Below, in pieces: positions 33,729 through 43,471 of a stretch of DNA of 64,000 bases (position 1 is its first letter; each line of letters starts with the position of its first letter). A model generated the notes under the pieces. It was given only the letters and a program-made list of their open reading frames with translations. It did no database searches and was not told the DNA's origin. The position numbers and the translations under genes were made by a program. Location of the stretch: positions 6,168 through 70,167 of the forward strand of contig JAVERC010000013.1 in assembly GCA_034007295.1 (NCBI GenBank), in the 5' to 3' direction. This DNA is from JACKCP01 sp034007295. Its GTDB lineage: Bacteria > Desulfobacterota > Desulfobacteria > Desulfobacterales > JACKCP01.

Positions 33729-34817
33729 ATGAAAAAAATTATTTTTTTTCTGATTATCACGGGGCTGGTTTTTTCAGGAATTTTTATTGTGAAAAAAAGA
33801 AAAGACCTTTTAAATTCTTTTAAGTCTTCTGCAAAAAAAGAAGTTCTGGCAGATTTTTGTGAAGTAAGAAAAGGAAGCCTTGATTTAAAATACAAAACTT
33901 CAGCCGAAATAAGACCAGATGAAATTATTAAAATTATTTCAAGAACTGAAGGCTATGTTGAATTTCTTGAAAAAGAAAAGGGCGATTTTGTCTCAAAAGG
34001 CGAGCTTATTGCAATTCTTGACACAAAAATAATCAGTGAAAAAATTAGGGCGGCTCAGGGAGAAATTAAGAGGCTTGAAGCCGAAAAAGTTTTTTTTGAA
34101 AAAAGATACTCAAGAAACAAATCGCTTTTAAAGGGCGGAGGGGTTTCAGAAGATGAATTTGACAAGTCAAAGTCTGATTATGAAAAAGTTATTGGTCTTA
34201 TGGAAAAAGCCAAAGCAGAAAAAAATGTTTTGAAACAGGAACTTGAATTTTCAAAAATTTATTCTCCATGCAAAGGGGTTGTTCTTGAAATAAATGCGGA
34301 AAAATCAGAATTTGTATTAAAAGGAAAAAATCTGTTTGAAATTGAAAACAGAGAAAAAGGCTTTTATGCACTTCTTCACCTGCCAAAAAGTTTTATGCCA
34401 GACATTAATGACAACAAAATAATTTTAAGCCAGAACAATAAAAAAATTTCAACTTCAGTTGAAAAAATTAATCCAAAAATCTTAAAAGACAGCGAAACAA
34501 TACAGATAGAATCAAAAAGATTTGATTTAAAAGATTTTTATTTTCCGGCCGGAACAAAAGTAACTGCTCTTGTAATAAAAAACACTGTCAAAGGTCTTGT
34601 TGTTCCATCAGATGCAGTCCTTTCCCTTAAAAATTATGATTATGTTTTTAAAATCAGGGAAAATAACAGAGTTGAAAAATTAAAAGTTGATATTAAAGGA
34701 AAAGAAGGCCGCATGACAATTATAGATTCTTTGTCTGTAAATGAAAATGACCGTCTTGTTACAGGATATCCCTCGTTTTTAATGACCCTTTCAAACAATA
34801 CAAAATTAAAACTTTAA
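33729..34817 (+). CDS. RND efflux periplasmic adaptor (membrane fusion protein)
   Basis: A 362-residue adaptor: N-terminal membrane anchor (residues 1-20), lipoyl halves (KIISRTEGYVEFLEKEKGDFVSKGELIAIL and, after the hairpin, FSKIYSPCKGVVLEINAEKSEFV), an alpha-helical hairpin (about 105-165), a beta-barrel domain, and a membrane-proximal end. It links the inner-membrane RND pump to an outer-membrane channel; no channel gene is nearby. Second gene of the operon. Confidence 0.9.
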   Translation: MKKIIFFLIITGLVFSGIFIVKKRKDLLNSFKSSAKKEVLADFCEVRKGSLDLKYKTSAEIRPDEIIKIISRTEGYVEFLEKEKGDFVSKGELIAILDTKIISEKIRAAQGEIKRLEAEKVFFEKRYSRNKSLLKGGGVSEDEFDKSKSDYEKVIGLMEKAKAEKNVLKQELEFSKIYSPCKGVVLEINAEKSEFVLKGKNLFEIENREKGFYALLHLPKSFMPDINDNKIILSQNNKKISTSVEKINPKILKDSETIQIESKRFDLKDFYFPAGTKVTALVIKNTVKGLVVPSDAVLSLKNYDYVFKIRENNRVEKLKVDIKGKEGRMTIIDSLSVNENDRLVTGYPSFLMTLSNNTKLKL

Positions 34818-34830
34818 AAAAGATAAAAAT

Positions 34831-37800
34831 ATGGACTTTTTCAAAAAATATCAGAACTATCCCCATTTAATAATTTCAGTGTTTTGTATTGTAATGGTGC
34901 TTGGATTTGCAGGTTTTAAAAAATTACCATTAAACCTTTTCCCTGATGCAGATTATCCGGGAGCTTCTGTGGTTGTTATCTGGCCAAACGCTTTAGCAGA
35001 TGACATTGAATCAAGGGTTGCCAAAAAAATTGAAACAGCTCTTAAATCAATTGATATGGCAAGGGATATAACAACTGTATCCAAAGACGGAAGCTGTGTT
35101 GTAAATATTGAGTTTGAATATGAAAAAAATGCTTCTCTTGGAGCATCGGAGGTTTCAAATGCAATAAATAAAATAAGCTCTCAGTTTCCACAAGGTGTTC
35201 TTCCTCCAAAAATTTTTAAAATTACTTCAGCAACTGCTCCTGTTGCAACACTTGGAATTTCACCCAAAAATTCTGCCTATGGGTTGGATTTTATAAGACA
35301 GGTCTGTGAAAATGATATTAAAGAATATCTTTTAAATAAAAGCCTTGTTTCAGATGTTGAAGTTTTTGGAGGTGAAATACCACAAGTTGAGATCAAGGCT
35401 GATCCGGTTAAAATGGAAAAATATAATTTAAGTCTTGATGAAGTTATTTCAGCAGTATCAAAAAGTAACTCAAATATTCCTGGCGGCATAATAAGAAACG
35501 GTTTAAGAGAAATATCAGTATCTCTTGCCGGAGAAAAAACAAGGGCTGATTTAATTGAAAATATTTCTGTTAAGGTAAAAGATACAGGTGAGACAATTTA
35601 TCTTTCTGATTTTGCAGAAGTAAAAATGGGCTCAGCTTTTAAAACCTTTTTTTATCACGGCAATTATAAAAAAGGGGTTGCAGTAAATATTTTAAGATCA
35701 GAAAACGGCAATACCTATGAAACATTTAAGCAGATAAAAGAAATTCTTCCCGGCCTTAAAGAAAAATATCCTGATTTTAATATTGAAATAACAGACACAC
35801 CCGGAGAAATAATCGAGCTTTCTGTTTCAAATATGATAAATGCTCTTAAAAGCTCAATTGTTTTAACAGGAATAGTTATTTTTATTTTTCTTGCAGGAAC
35901 AAGAGCCACGCTTTTAACTCTGATTTCAATTCCAGTTACTTTTCTTCTTACATTTGCAGGCATGTATTTTTTTGGAATTGAATTAAATCTTGTCACTCTT
36001 ACAGGAATAATTCTTGCTGTAGGTCTTCTTGTTGACGATACTGTTGTTGTTGCTGAAAACATTGACCGGCATTTAAGAGAATATAAAAAGCCTTTGCTCA
36101 AAGCTTCTGCAGACGGAGTAAAGGAAATTTTTGCGGCAGATTTTTCAGGAACTATGACAACAATTGCAGTTTTAATTCCTGTAATGTTTGTAGGAGGATA
36201 TACCCAGCAGATTTTAAGACCGCTTGCAATTGTTCTTACAATGTCTTTGTTTTCTTCCTTTATTGTTTCAGTAACTCTTATTCCGCTTTTATTTCCATAT
36301 CTTAAAAAGGAAACAAAACCGGAACAGTTTATTTCAGAAAAAATGGAAAAGATTTCTTCCTTGATAGTTGCTCCAGCCGTCAGATTCTTTGACTTTATTT
36401 TCAGGATATCTGCAGATAAAAAATATTTTCTTATTATTCCAATGATTTTATTTCTTGGCTTAAGTTTAAAGCAGATTCCCCTTGCAGGAAGAAACCTGAT
36501 GCCTCCAATGGATACAGGAATAATTATAATTGACTTAAAAACCTGGCCCGGAACTCCAATTGATGAAACAGAAAAAAGAGCATTTGAAGTTGAAGAAATA
36601 ATAAAAAATATTGAAGGAGTAAAAAGAGTTTCAGTTCTTGGGGGTTCTGAACCTGGAAAAATAAGCTTTGGTTCAAAAAGAACCACAAATGAGGTAAAAA
36701 TTACCATAGCTTTAAATGACAGGTTTTCAAGGGAAAAATCCATCTGGGATATAAAAAAGGATTTAAGAATATTAATTGGACAGATCAAAGGGATTAAAAG
36801 TTTTGAAGTATACGAATACGGAGCAACACCTCTTTCTTCCATTGCAGCTCCAATAGATCTTATGATTACAGGTAAAGATCCTGATATTCTGGATAAATAT
36901 GCAGATATTGCAGAAGAAAAGCTTAAAAAAGTAAAAGGAATTACTGATGTTTCAAGATCATGGAACAGGGATAAGCCTGAAATTATGATAATTCCTGATT
37001 TTGAAAAAATGAACAGACTTGGAATTACTTCTTCAGATATAGGAAAATATCTTAATGCCTTGTCTTCTGGTATTGATGTTTCATTTTTCAATGTAAAAAA
37101 TCATCAGGGATTTTTTGTGAATTTAAGTTTTCTGCAAAATGATCAGGACATAATAAAAAACCTTAAAAATATTAGCATAAAAACAAAAAACGGCTTTGTT
37201 CCCTTAATGGAAATTGCAGAGTTTAAAACTGATTTTAAAAGGGAGACAAATACAAGAAAAAATTTTGAAAATTCTTTGAGCATAAAAGGTTTCAGAGACC
37301 TTGCTCCGATTTCATTTATTCAAAAAGATGTCTTAAAAATAATAAATGAACTTGATCTTCCTTATGGCTATGAAATTTCTCAGGAAGGTGAAAAAAAAGC
37401 AATGGATCAAAGTTTTAAAGGGCTTAAAAATGCAGTTCTTATTTCTATTGTGCTTGTTTATTTTTTTCTTGTAATTTCAAACAAATCCTTTGTTCTTCCG
37501 ATTGTTATAATGATTTCAATTCCCTTTGCCATGACAGGTGCTGTATGGGCAATTCTTTTTTCAGGGGAAAGCATGTGCATGCCTGCATTTATGGGAGTAA
37601 TTCTTTTATCTGGTATTGTAGTAAATAATGCTATTTTACTTCTTGATTTTATAACAGAAAAAAGAAAAGAAGGCGTTTCACGCTTTGAGGCGGTATCTTT
37701 GTCAATTAAGACAAGGACAAGGCCTGTTCTTATGACTGCTGCAAGTACGGCTGCAGGAATGCTTCCTGTTGCATTAAAACTTGCTGTAGGGCTTGAAAGA

Positions 37801-37920
37801 CTTGCTCCGCTTGCAGTTGTTGCTGTAGGCGGACTTATTGTTTCAACATTTCTTACACTTTTTTTTATTCCTCTTTTTTATTCAATGGCTGATGATTTGA
37901 TGAGTTTTTTTAAAGATTAA
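34831..37920 (+). CDS. RND-family efflux transporter (AcrB/MdtB-like)
   Basis: A 1029-residue inner-membrane pump with the usual 12 helices and two large periplasmic loops. The proton-relay pair is in ILAVGLLVDDTVVVAENIDRH (TM4). Family motifs such as NLFPDADYPGASV near the start and PVLMTAASTAAGMLPVAL late in the sequence are present. Length is normal. It exports hydrophobic or amphipathic compounds by proton antiport; the substrate is unknown. It begins 13 nt after the adaptor, and both would share the FNR-type promoter of the siroheme/ferredoxin gene. Confidence 0.9.
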   Translation: MDFFKKYQNYPHLIISVFCIVMVLGFAGFKKLPLNLFPDADYPGASVVVIWPNALADDIESRVAKKIETALKSIDMARDITTVSKDGSCVVNIEFEYEKNASLGASEVSNAINKISSQFPQGVLPPKIFKITSATAPVATLGISPKNSAYGLDFIRQVCENDIKEYLLNKSLVSDVEVFGGEIPQVEIKADPVKMEKYNLSLDEVISAVSKSNSNIPGGIIRNGLREISVSLAGEKTRADLIENISVKVKDTGETIYLSDFAEVKMGSAFKTFFYHGNYKKGVAVNILRSENGNTYETFKQIKEILPGLKEKYPDFNIEITDTPGEIIELSVSNMINALKSSIVLTGIVIFIFLAGTRATLLTLISIPVTFLLTFAGMYFFGIELNLVTLTGIILAVGLLVDDTVVVAENIDRHLREYKKPLLKASADGVKEIFAADFSGTMTTIAVLIPVMFVGGYTQQILRPLAIVLTMSLFSSFIVSVTLIPLLFPYLKKETKPEQFISEKMEKISSLIVAPAVRFFDFIFRISADKKYFLIIPMILFLGLSLKQIPLAGRNLMPPMDTGIIIIDLKTWPGTPIDETEKRAFEVEEIIKNIEGVKRVSVLGGSEPGKISFGSKRTTNEVKITIALNDRFSREKSIWDIKKDLRILIGQIKGIKSFEVYEYGATPLSSIAAPIDLMITGKDPDILDKYADIAEEKLKKVKGITDVSRSWNRDKPEIMIIPDFEKMNRLGITSSDIGKYLNALSSGIDVSFFNVKNHQGFFVNLSFLQNDQDIIKNLKNISIKTKNGFVPLMEIAEFKTDFKRETNTRKNFENSLSIKGFRDLAPISFIQKDVLKIINELDLPYGYEISQEGEKKAMDQSFKGLKNAVLISIVLVYFFLVISNKSFVLPIVIMISIPFAMTGAVWAILFSGESMCMPAFMGVILLSGIVVNNAILLLDFITEKRKEGVSRFEAVSLSIKTRTRPVLMTAASTAAGMLPVALKLAVGLERLAPLAVVAVGGLIVSTFLTLFFIPLFYSMADDLMSFFKD

Positions 37921-38367
37921 GCAAGAGACTTTAGTAGAAATTTAGAAAATGATTACCCTGAAACTGGAATTTTTTTTGTTTGGTTCACGGAAGATTAAAT
38001 TTTGAACTTTACATGTCAAAGCGGGATTTAAAATTTAATTTTTTAAATATTTTTATCTCTCTTAAAGGTTTATTTTTCATCTTATTCAGATGTTGAAATA
38101 AATTTTATCAGGCAAATTATTAAATAAATTTGGTATTTTTTTATTTTCTAAAAATTATTTTTATCTAAGATATTGTTAATAAGTGATTTTATAGCAAAAT
38201 ATAGCTATCTAAAATAGAAGATTAAAACAAGGCAATATATCTCTATGTTACTGTAAATAAGATAATAAACTAAAAAAATATTGAACCCTGCAAGTAATTT
38301 TGTTATTTATTAAACACTATTTACATTTCTTGTATTTACTAAATAAACATAAATCAGGGGTGATTTT
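37921..38367. other. Intergenic gap with a very diverged family-2-like segment
   Basis: A gap of 447 nt without a gene. At about 37950-38012 a segment (CTGAAACTGGAATTTTTTTT, GTTCACGGAAGATTAAATTT) loosely resembles repeat family 2. The remainder is AT-rich and should hold the promoter of the cytochrome operon, but I see no clear regulator site. Confidence 0.3.
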
Positions 38368-38901
38368 TTGAAAAAGAAAAAGGTAATTACCATATCTTTT
38401 CTTCTTTTCGGACTGGCAGTTTTCATTGGATTTTTATTAACTGCGTTTACATACAAGGTTATGACTGTTACCTCAACGCCGGGTTTTTGTGCTTCATGCC
38501 ATGAAATAGAAGCTGCTGTTGAATCCTGGCGTACATCAACCCATGCCTCCAACGACAAGGGCTTTAGGGCAACATGCATGGACTGTCACCTTCCTCCGGC
38601 TGAAAACACAATTGAGTTTTTCTTTTTAAAAACAAAACATGGGCTTAAAGATGTTTTTGCACATTTGTTTTTTGGGGAATACAATAAAGAAGAAATGCAG
38701 GAAAAGGTTCATCTTGAAATGGAAAATAAAACCTGTATGAACTGTCATTCAAATCTTTTGTATATTCAGACAGACAGGGGTGCAATGAAAGCACACAGGG
38801 AATCAATTTATTCCAATCCACAAAGAAGCTGCATGGAATGTCATGCTCCCCTTGTGCACATAAAAAAGGAAACTTATTCAGCAGGTACACAGCTGAATTA
38901 A
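38368..38901 (+). CDS. NrfH/NapC-type tetraheme cytochrome c
   Basis: A 177-residue membrane-anchored cytochrome: one N-terminal helix (residues 6-30), then four CXXCH haem sites (CASCH, CMDCH, CMNCH, CMECH). It would oxidise menaquinol and pass electrons to the octaheme protein encoded 36 nt downstream, as NrfH does for NrfA. Start TTG 38368 follows AGGGGTGA. No other start fits the signal-anchor better. Confidence 0.85.
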   Translation: MKKKKVITISFLLFGLAVFIGFLLTAFTYKVMTVTSTPGFCASCHEIEAAVESWRTSTHASNDKGFRATCMDCHLPPAENTIEFFFLKTKHGLKDVFAHLFFGEYNKEEMQEKVHLEMENKTCMNCHSNLLYIQTDRGAMKAHRESIYSNPQRSCMECHAPLVHIKKETYSAGTQLN

Positions 38902-38937
38902 ACTATATCGCAGGATAAAAGGAGAAGGAGTCTTTTT

Positions 38938-40320
38938 ATGAAACTGAAATCAATATCAGCATTTATAATTCTGATTTTTATTTTCGGGATTGCCTATGCA
39001 GGAATTGCAAATTATTCCAAGCCAAAGGTAATGACAGTTGAAAGAGCTATGCCTGAAGAGGCAAAGGCCTGTATTGAATGTCACGGAGAACTTAATCCAG
39101 GACTTGTTGCAGACTGGGCAATGAGCAGGCATGCACATGCAGGGATTACATGTTATGACTGCCACAGGGCAGAACCAGGCGATCCAGATATAAATTCAGC
39201 CCATAAAAAAGAATATAATAATAAAGATCTTCCATACGGCGATTCAAAATATTATGTTCCAATTTCAACAATAGTTTCACCAAAAGACTGCTCAAGATGC
39301 CATGCCCAGGAAGCAGAGGAATATGCAAAAAGCAAACATGCAAATACCCTGGAAATTATATGGAAAATAGATTTCTGGCTTATTGACGGAATGAATTCTG
39401 AGCTTGAAAGGGAATCTGGCTGCTATTATTGCCATGGCAGTGTGGTTGAAATGGAAAAAGACGGTTCGTTCAAAGAAGGTTCATGGCCAAATGTCGGTGT
39501 TGGCCGGCTTAATCCTGACGGAAGTCTTGGAAGCTGTACAAGCTGCCATACAAGACACAGATTTTCAGTTGGTGAAGCAAGAAAACCTGAAGCATGCGGA
39601 CAGTGTCATTTAGGTCCTGATCATCCACAGATTGAAATTTACAATGAATCAAAACATGGTGATCTTTACCATACTTTTAAAGATGAATATAATTTTGATG
39701 CAGCTCCAGGCACATGGACACCTGGTGTAGATTACAGAGGGCCAACATGTGCATCATGCCACATGTCAGGTGTAAAAGGTGTTAATACAAGCCATGATGT
39801 AACAGAAAGACTTTCCTGGGAACTTCAGGCTCCAATGTCAATCCGTCCTGAAAATTTTGAAGCTTTCCCAGCAGATACAAACTGGGAAGAGGAAAGATCG
39901 AAAATGGCCCTTGTCTGCCAGCAGTGCCATTCAAAATCCTGGACAGATGATCATTACAGAAAAACAGACAATGTAATAAAAGAATACAATGAAGTATATT
40001 ACAAGCCTGCAAAGGAAATGCTTGATAAACTTTATGCAGAAGGAAAACTTGATAAATCTAAGTTTTTTGATGAAGTCCTTGAAGTAGAGTTTTATGAACT
40101 TTGGCATCATGAAGGAAGAAGGGCAAGAATGGGTACAGCCATGATGGCTCCTGACTATGCCTGGTGGCATGGATTTTATGAGTGCAAGAACAGGTTCAAC
40201 CATTTCATGCATGAAGCAGAACTTCTTTTAGAAGGAAAAGCAGATTCAAAAAAAGCTAAAAACTATCCAAACGCTACAGGCCCAACAAAAAAACCTGAAC
40301 TTTTAAAATATAAAAAGTAG
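38938..40320 (+). CDS. Octaheme cytochrome c, hydroxylamine-oxidoreductase (HAO)-like
   Basis: A 460-residue periplasmic protein with a signal peptide (residues 1-21) and eight CXXCH sites: CIECH, CYDCH, CSRCH, CYYCH, CTSCH, CGQCH, CASCH, CQQCH. Size, haem count and the WWHGFYECKNRFNHFMHEAE end fit the HAO-like group found with NrfH-type partners in anaerobes, which are proposed to reduce nitrite rather than oxidise hydroxylamine. Hcp, which removes hydroxylamine, is the next gene. Direction of the reaction is inference from context. Confidence 0.85.
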   Translation: MKLKSISAFIILIFIFGIAYAGIANYSKPKVMTVERAMPEEAKACIECHGELNPGLVADWAMSRHAHAGITCYDCHRAEPGDPDINSAHKKEYNNKDLPYGDSKYYVPISTIVSPKDCSRCHAQEAEEYAKSKHANTLEIIWKIDFWLIDGMNSELERESGCYYCHGSVVEMEKDGSFKEGSWPNVGVGRLNPDGSLGSCTSCHTRHRFSVGEARKPEACGQCHLGPDHPQIEIYNESKHGDLYHTFKDEYNFDAAPGTWTPGVDYRGPTCASCHMSGVKGVNTSHDVTERLSWELQAPMSIRPENFEAFPADTNWEEERSKMALVCQQCHSKSWTDDHYRKTDNVIKEYNEVYYKPAKEMLDKLYAEGKLDKSKFFDEVLEVEFYELWHHEGRRARMGTAMMAPDYAWWHGFYECKNRFNHFMHEAELLLEGKADSKKAKNYPNATGPTKKPELLKYKK

Positions 40321-40338
40321 AATAAATATCAAAAATCA

Positions 40339-40367
40339 AAAAACCGGGTAAAAAAAACCGGTTTTTT
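40339..40367 (+). terminator. Intrinsic terminator after the cytochrome operon
   Basis: AAAAACCGG, an A-rich loop, CCGGTTTTTT. Its T-run abuts the FNR-type operator of hcp. Confidence 0.85.
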
Positions 40368-40379
40368 GATTTACATCAA
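40366..40379. promoter_or_regulatory. FNR/HcpR-type operator 2
   Basis: TTGATTTACATCAA, a perfect TTGAT-N4-ATCAA palindrome 77 nt before hcp. AATTAT at 40402-40407 lies where a -10 would be if the site is centred at about -41.5. Confidence 0.7.
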
Positions 40380-40456
40380 AGAATCATCTCAAAAAATTTG
40401 CAATTATCAGTTCAAACAACATTGAAACTTTAATTTTTAAAAATAAAGGACTGATA

Positions 40457-42139
40457 ATGAACTTATTCAAAAAAATTTTTCAGGGTAAAAAAACAGATTT
40501 ATCTTCAAACTCAACAAAGGAGGCTTTGCCCATGTTTTGTTTTCAATGTCAGGAAACTGCAAAAAATCAGGGTTGTACCAAAAGAGGAGTATGCGGAAAG
40601 GCAAATGATACAGCAAATCTACAGGATCTTCTTATCCACAGTGCAAGAGGCTTAAGTTATGCTGCATCAAAGGCAGGTCTTAAGGGAAGCGAGTTAAATC
40701 AGGCTGCCGAGTTTGTTTCAAAGGCAATGTTTGCAACAATTACAAATGCAAACTTTGATGATGATAAAATTATTGCTCTTACAAAAGAGGCAATTTCAAG
40801 AAGAGATGCAATTGTAAAAAAAGCCGGTTTAAACGGTGATCTTCCAGACTGCTCAAAGTTTGAGGAAATTTCAGCTGAAAAAGCAGCAGTATCAGGAATT
40901 CTTGCAGAAGAAAACGAAGACATCAGATCTTTAAGGGAAACAATTACAATAGGTGTGAAGGGAATGTGTGCCTATTACGAGCACGCAAATGTTTTAGGAT
41001 ATTTTGATGAGGAAATTTCAAAGTTTATTCTTGAATCACTTGCTGCAACAGAAGTTGAAAAAGATGGAGACAAACTTCTTCAATGGCTTTTAAAAACAGG
41101 GGAGTTTGCAGTTACTACAATGGCTCTTCTTGACAAGGCAAACACTGAAACTTATGGAAACCCTGAAATTACTCAGGTAAATATTGGTGTAAGAAATAAT
41201 CCGGGTATTCTTATAAGCGGCCATGACTTAAAAGATATGGAAAATTTATTAAAGCAGACTAAAGGTACAGGAATTGATGTTTATACACACGGTGAAATGC
41301 TTCCTGCAAACTATTATCCTGCTTTTAAAAAATATGACCATTTTGTTGGAAACTATGGAAATGCATGGTGGAAGCAAAATGAAGAATTTGAGTCCTTTAA
41401 CGGTGCAATACTTATGACAACAAACTGCATTATTCCTGTTAAGGATTCTTATAAGGACAGAATTTTTACAACAGGAATGACAGGTTATCCAGGACTTTTG
41501 CACATTGAAAAGCCTGAAAAAGGTGAAAAGGATTTTTCAGCTGTAATTGAATGTGCAAAAAAATGCAAGCCTCCAATTGAAATTGAAAAAGGCACAATTA
41601 CAGGCGGATTTGCTCATCATCAGACACTTGCACTTGCAGATAAAATTGTTGAAGCTGTAAAATCAGGTGCAATCAAAAAGTTTGTTGTAATGGCAGGCTG
41701 CGACGGAAGAATGAAGTCAAGGGAATATTTTACAGACATGGCAAAGGCTCTTCCAAATGATGCTGTAATTTTGACAGCTGGATGTGCAAAATACAGATAC
41801 AACAAACTGAATCTTGGAGATATTGGCGGTATTCCAAGAGTTTTAGATGCAGGACAGTGCAATGACTCATATTCTCTTGCAGTGATCGCACTTAAACTCA
41901 AGGAAGTTTTTGGAGCAGAAGATATAAATGATCTTCCAATTGATTTTGCAATAGGATGGTATGAGCAGAAAGCTGTAACAGTTCTTCTTGCACTTCTTCA
42001 CCTTGGTTTTAAAGGTGTAAGAATAGGGCCTACACTACCGGCTTTTCTTTCAGAAAATGTTGCAAAAACACTTATTGATACTTTTGATCTTAAAAAGACT
42101 ACAGATGTTGAAACAGACCTTAAAGATATCATGTCATAA
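40457..42139 (+). CDS. hcp: Hydroxylamine reductase (hybrid-cluster protein)
   Basis: A 560-residue Hcp. The N-terminal cluster cysteines are C-x2-C-x8-C-x5-C (CFQCQETAKNQGCTKRGVC), the form seen in strict anaerobes. Hybrid-cluster ligands lie in the Cys/Glu-containing segments VMAGCDGRM and LTAGCAKYRYNK. It reduces hydroxylamine to ammonia and handles NO stress. Two starts are possible: ATG 40457 (AAAGGA) gives a 25-residue leader; ATG 40532 has a perfect AAAGGAGG and gives the usual MFCFQCQ start. An FNR/HcpR-type site lies upstream. Confidence 0.95.
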   Translation: MNLFKKIFQGKKTDLSSNSTKEALPMFCFQCQETAKNQGCTKRGVCGKANDTANLQDLLIHSARGLSYAASKAGLKGSELNQAAEFVSKAMFATITNANFDDDKIIALTKEAISRRDAIVKKAGLNGDLPDCSKFEEISAEKAAVSGILAEENEDIRSLRETITIGVKGMCAYYEHANVLGYFDEEISKFILESLAATEVEKDGDKLLQWLLKTGEFAVTTMALLDKANTETYGNPEITQVNIGVRNNPGILISGHDLKDMENLLKQTKGTGIDVYTHGEMLPANYYPAFKKYDHFVGNYGNAWWKQNEEFESFNGAILMTTNCIIPVKDSYKDRIFTTGMTGYPGLLHIEKPEKGEKDFSAVIECAKKCKPPIEIEKGTITGGFAHHQTLALADKIVEAVKSGAIKKFVVMAGCDGRMKSREYFTDMAKALPNDAVILTAGCAKYRYNKLNLGDIGGIPRVLDAGQCNDSYSLAVIALKLKEVFGAEDINDLPIDFAIGWYEQKAVTVLLALLHLGFKGVRIGPTLPAFLSENVAKTLIDTFDLKKTTDVETDLKDIMS

Positions 42140-42170
42140 ATTAAGGCTTTAAAGCACTCATTTAAAAAAT

Positions 42171-42206
42171 AAAATCGCACTGAATTTTTTCAGTGTGATT
42201 TTATTT
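42171..42206 (+). terminator. Intrinsic terminator after hcp
   Basis: AAAATCGCACTGAA, loop TTTT, TTCAGTGTGATTTTATTTT: a long stem with T-run. Confidence 0.9.
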
Positions 42207-42379
42207 TAATCAAAACTTTGTATTATCTGTTTAATGGGTATAATATAAGTTCAATATCTATAAATAATTAATCAAACATATCAGTTAAGGTGCTTAGCCT
42301 TAAGTATTCAAAAGTTTAATAATTCCAAAAACATTTTGAGCTTTATTAAAATCTGCAAACTTTAATAAAAGGAGATGAA

Positions 42380-43405
42380 ATGGATCTTTCAACCAATTAT
42401 ATGGGTCTTAGTTTAAAAAGTCCTGTAATAGCAGGAAGTTCAGGATTGACCAGCTCTGTTGAAAATGTCAAAAAACTTGCTTTAAACGGTGCAGGAGCTG
42501 TTGTATTAAAGTCTATTTTCGAAGAAGAGGTAAGATATGAATATGCAGATTTTCTTGAAACTGCCAAAAAAAAGTGGGGTGATCCTAAATATTTTGATTA
42601 TGAAGGCCAGAGAAATCCTATTGAGTATTATGATTATCTTATCCGCGAAGAAAACCTTAAAAAATACACTGAACTTATAGAAAACTGCAAATCAGAAACA
42701 GATATTCCGGTAATAGCAAGTATAAACTGTTTTTTTTATTCAGTAGAATGGCTTGCATATGCCAAAAACCTTGAACAGGCAGGTGCCGACGGCCTGGAAC
42801 TTAACATGTTTTTTCCGCCTACAGATTTTAACCATACCAAGCAGGAAAAAGAAGATCTTTACTTTAAAATTATTGAAGAAGTAACAAAAACTATTTCCAT
42901 ACCAATAGCTTTGAAAATCAGTCCATATTTTACTGATCTTGGGCCGGTGATTCAGAAATTATCAAAGACAAATATCAAAGGGCTTGTCTTGTTCAACCGT
43001 TTTTTCAGTCCTGATTTTGATATTGATAAACTTGAGGTCAAGCCTTCATTTATGCTGAGCACTCCATCTGATCTTGCTTTATCTCTTCGCTGGGTTGCAT
43101 TTATGGCAAATAAAGTTGACTGTGATCTTTGTGCTTCTACAGGCGTCCATGATTACTCTGCTGTTGTAAAGCAGATTCTTGGCGGAGCTTCCGCTGTTCA
43201 GGCAGCATCAACTTTATATAAAAACGGGATTGACTATATTAAAGAAATGATTTCAGGCCTTGAAAAATGGATGGCTTCGAAAAAATACACAAGTATTTCT
43301 GATTTCAGAGGTAAGTTAAGCCAGGAAAAAAGTTCTGATCCAGCAGTTTATGAACGTGCTCAGTTCATGCGTTATTATGGGGGAAAGAAAAATATTATTC
43401 TTTAG
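42380..43405 (+). CDS. Dihydroorotate-dehydrogenase-like flavoprotein
   Basis: A 341-residue TIM-barrel protein of the DHOD-like group: NYMGLSLKSPVIAGSSGLT at the start, NGAGAVVLKSIFEEEV, PVIASINCFF, IALKISPYFTD and QILGGASAVQAASTLYKNG. It lacks nearby pyr genes and a PyrK partner, so a role other than pyrimidine synthesis is likely, as in the DHOD-like proteins common in anaerobes. AAAGGAGATGAA precedes ATG. Monocistronic between two terminators. Confidence 0.85.
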   Translation: MDLSTNYMGLSLKSPVIAGSSGLTSSVENVKKLALNGAGAVVLKSIFEEEVRYEYADFLETAKKKWGDPKYFDYEGQRNPIEYYDYLIREENLKKYTELIENCKSETDIPVIASINCFFYSVEWLAYAKNLEQAGADGLELNMFFPPTDFNHTKQEKEDLYFKIIEEVTKTISIPIALKISPYFTDLGPVIQKLSKTNIKGLVLFNRFFSPDFDIDKLEVKPSFMLSTPSDLALSLRWVAFMANKVDCDLCASTGVHDYSAVVKQILGGASAVQAASTLYKNGIDYIKEMISGLEKWMASKKYTSISDFRGKLSQEKSSDPAVYERAQFMRYYGGKKNIIL

Positions 43406-43429
43406 GTTAACTTTTTATAAAAAAATTAA

Positions 43430-43470
43430 AATGCCTGAGCACTTTAATGTTTGGTTGACTCAGGCATAAA
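43430..43470. terminator. Convergent terminator hairpin
   Basis: ATGCCTGAG and CTCAGGCAT separated by about 22 nt. The minus strand continues into a T-rich run, so it mainly ends the PAS-GGDEF gene, or the DHOD-like gene from the other side. Confidence 0.7.
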
Positions 43471-43471
43471 A

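Noticed and set aside
35715..37091. Long minus-strand ORF of 458 codons opposite the RND transporter gene
   Set aside because: It is the antisense shadow of a clearly coding RND pump; composition is that of a reverse-complemented membrane protein and there is no ribosome-binding site or family match.
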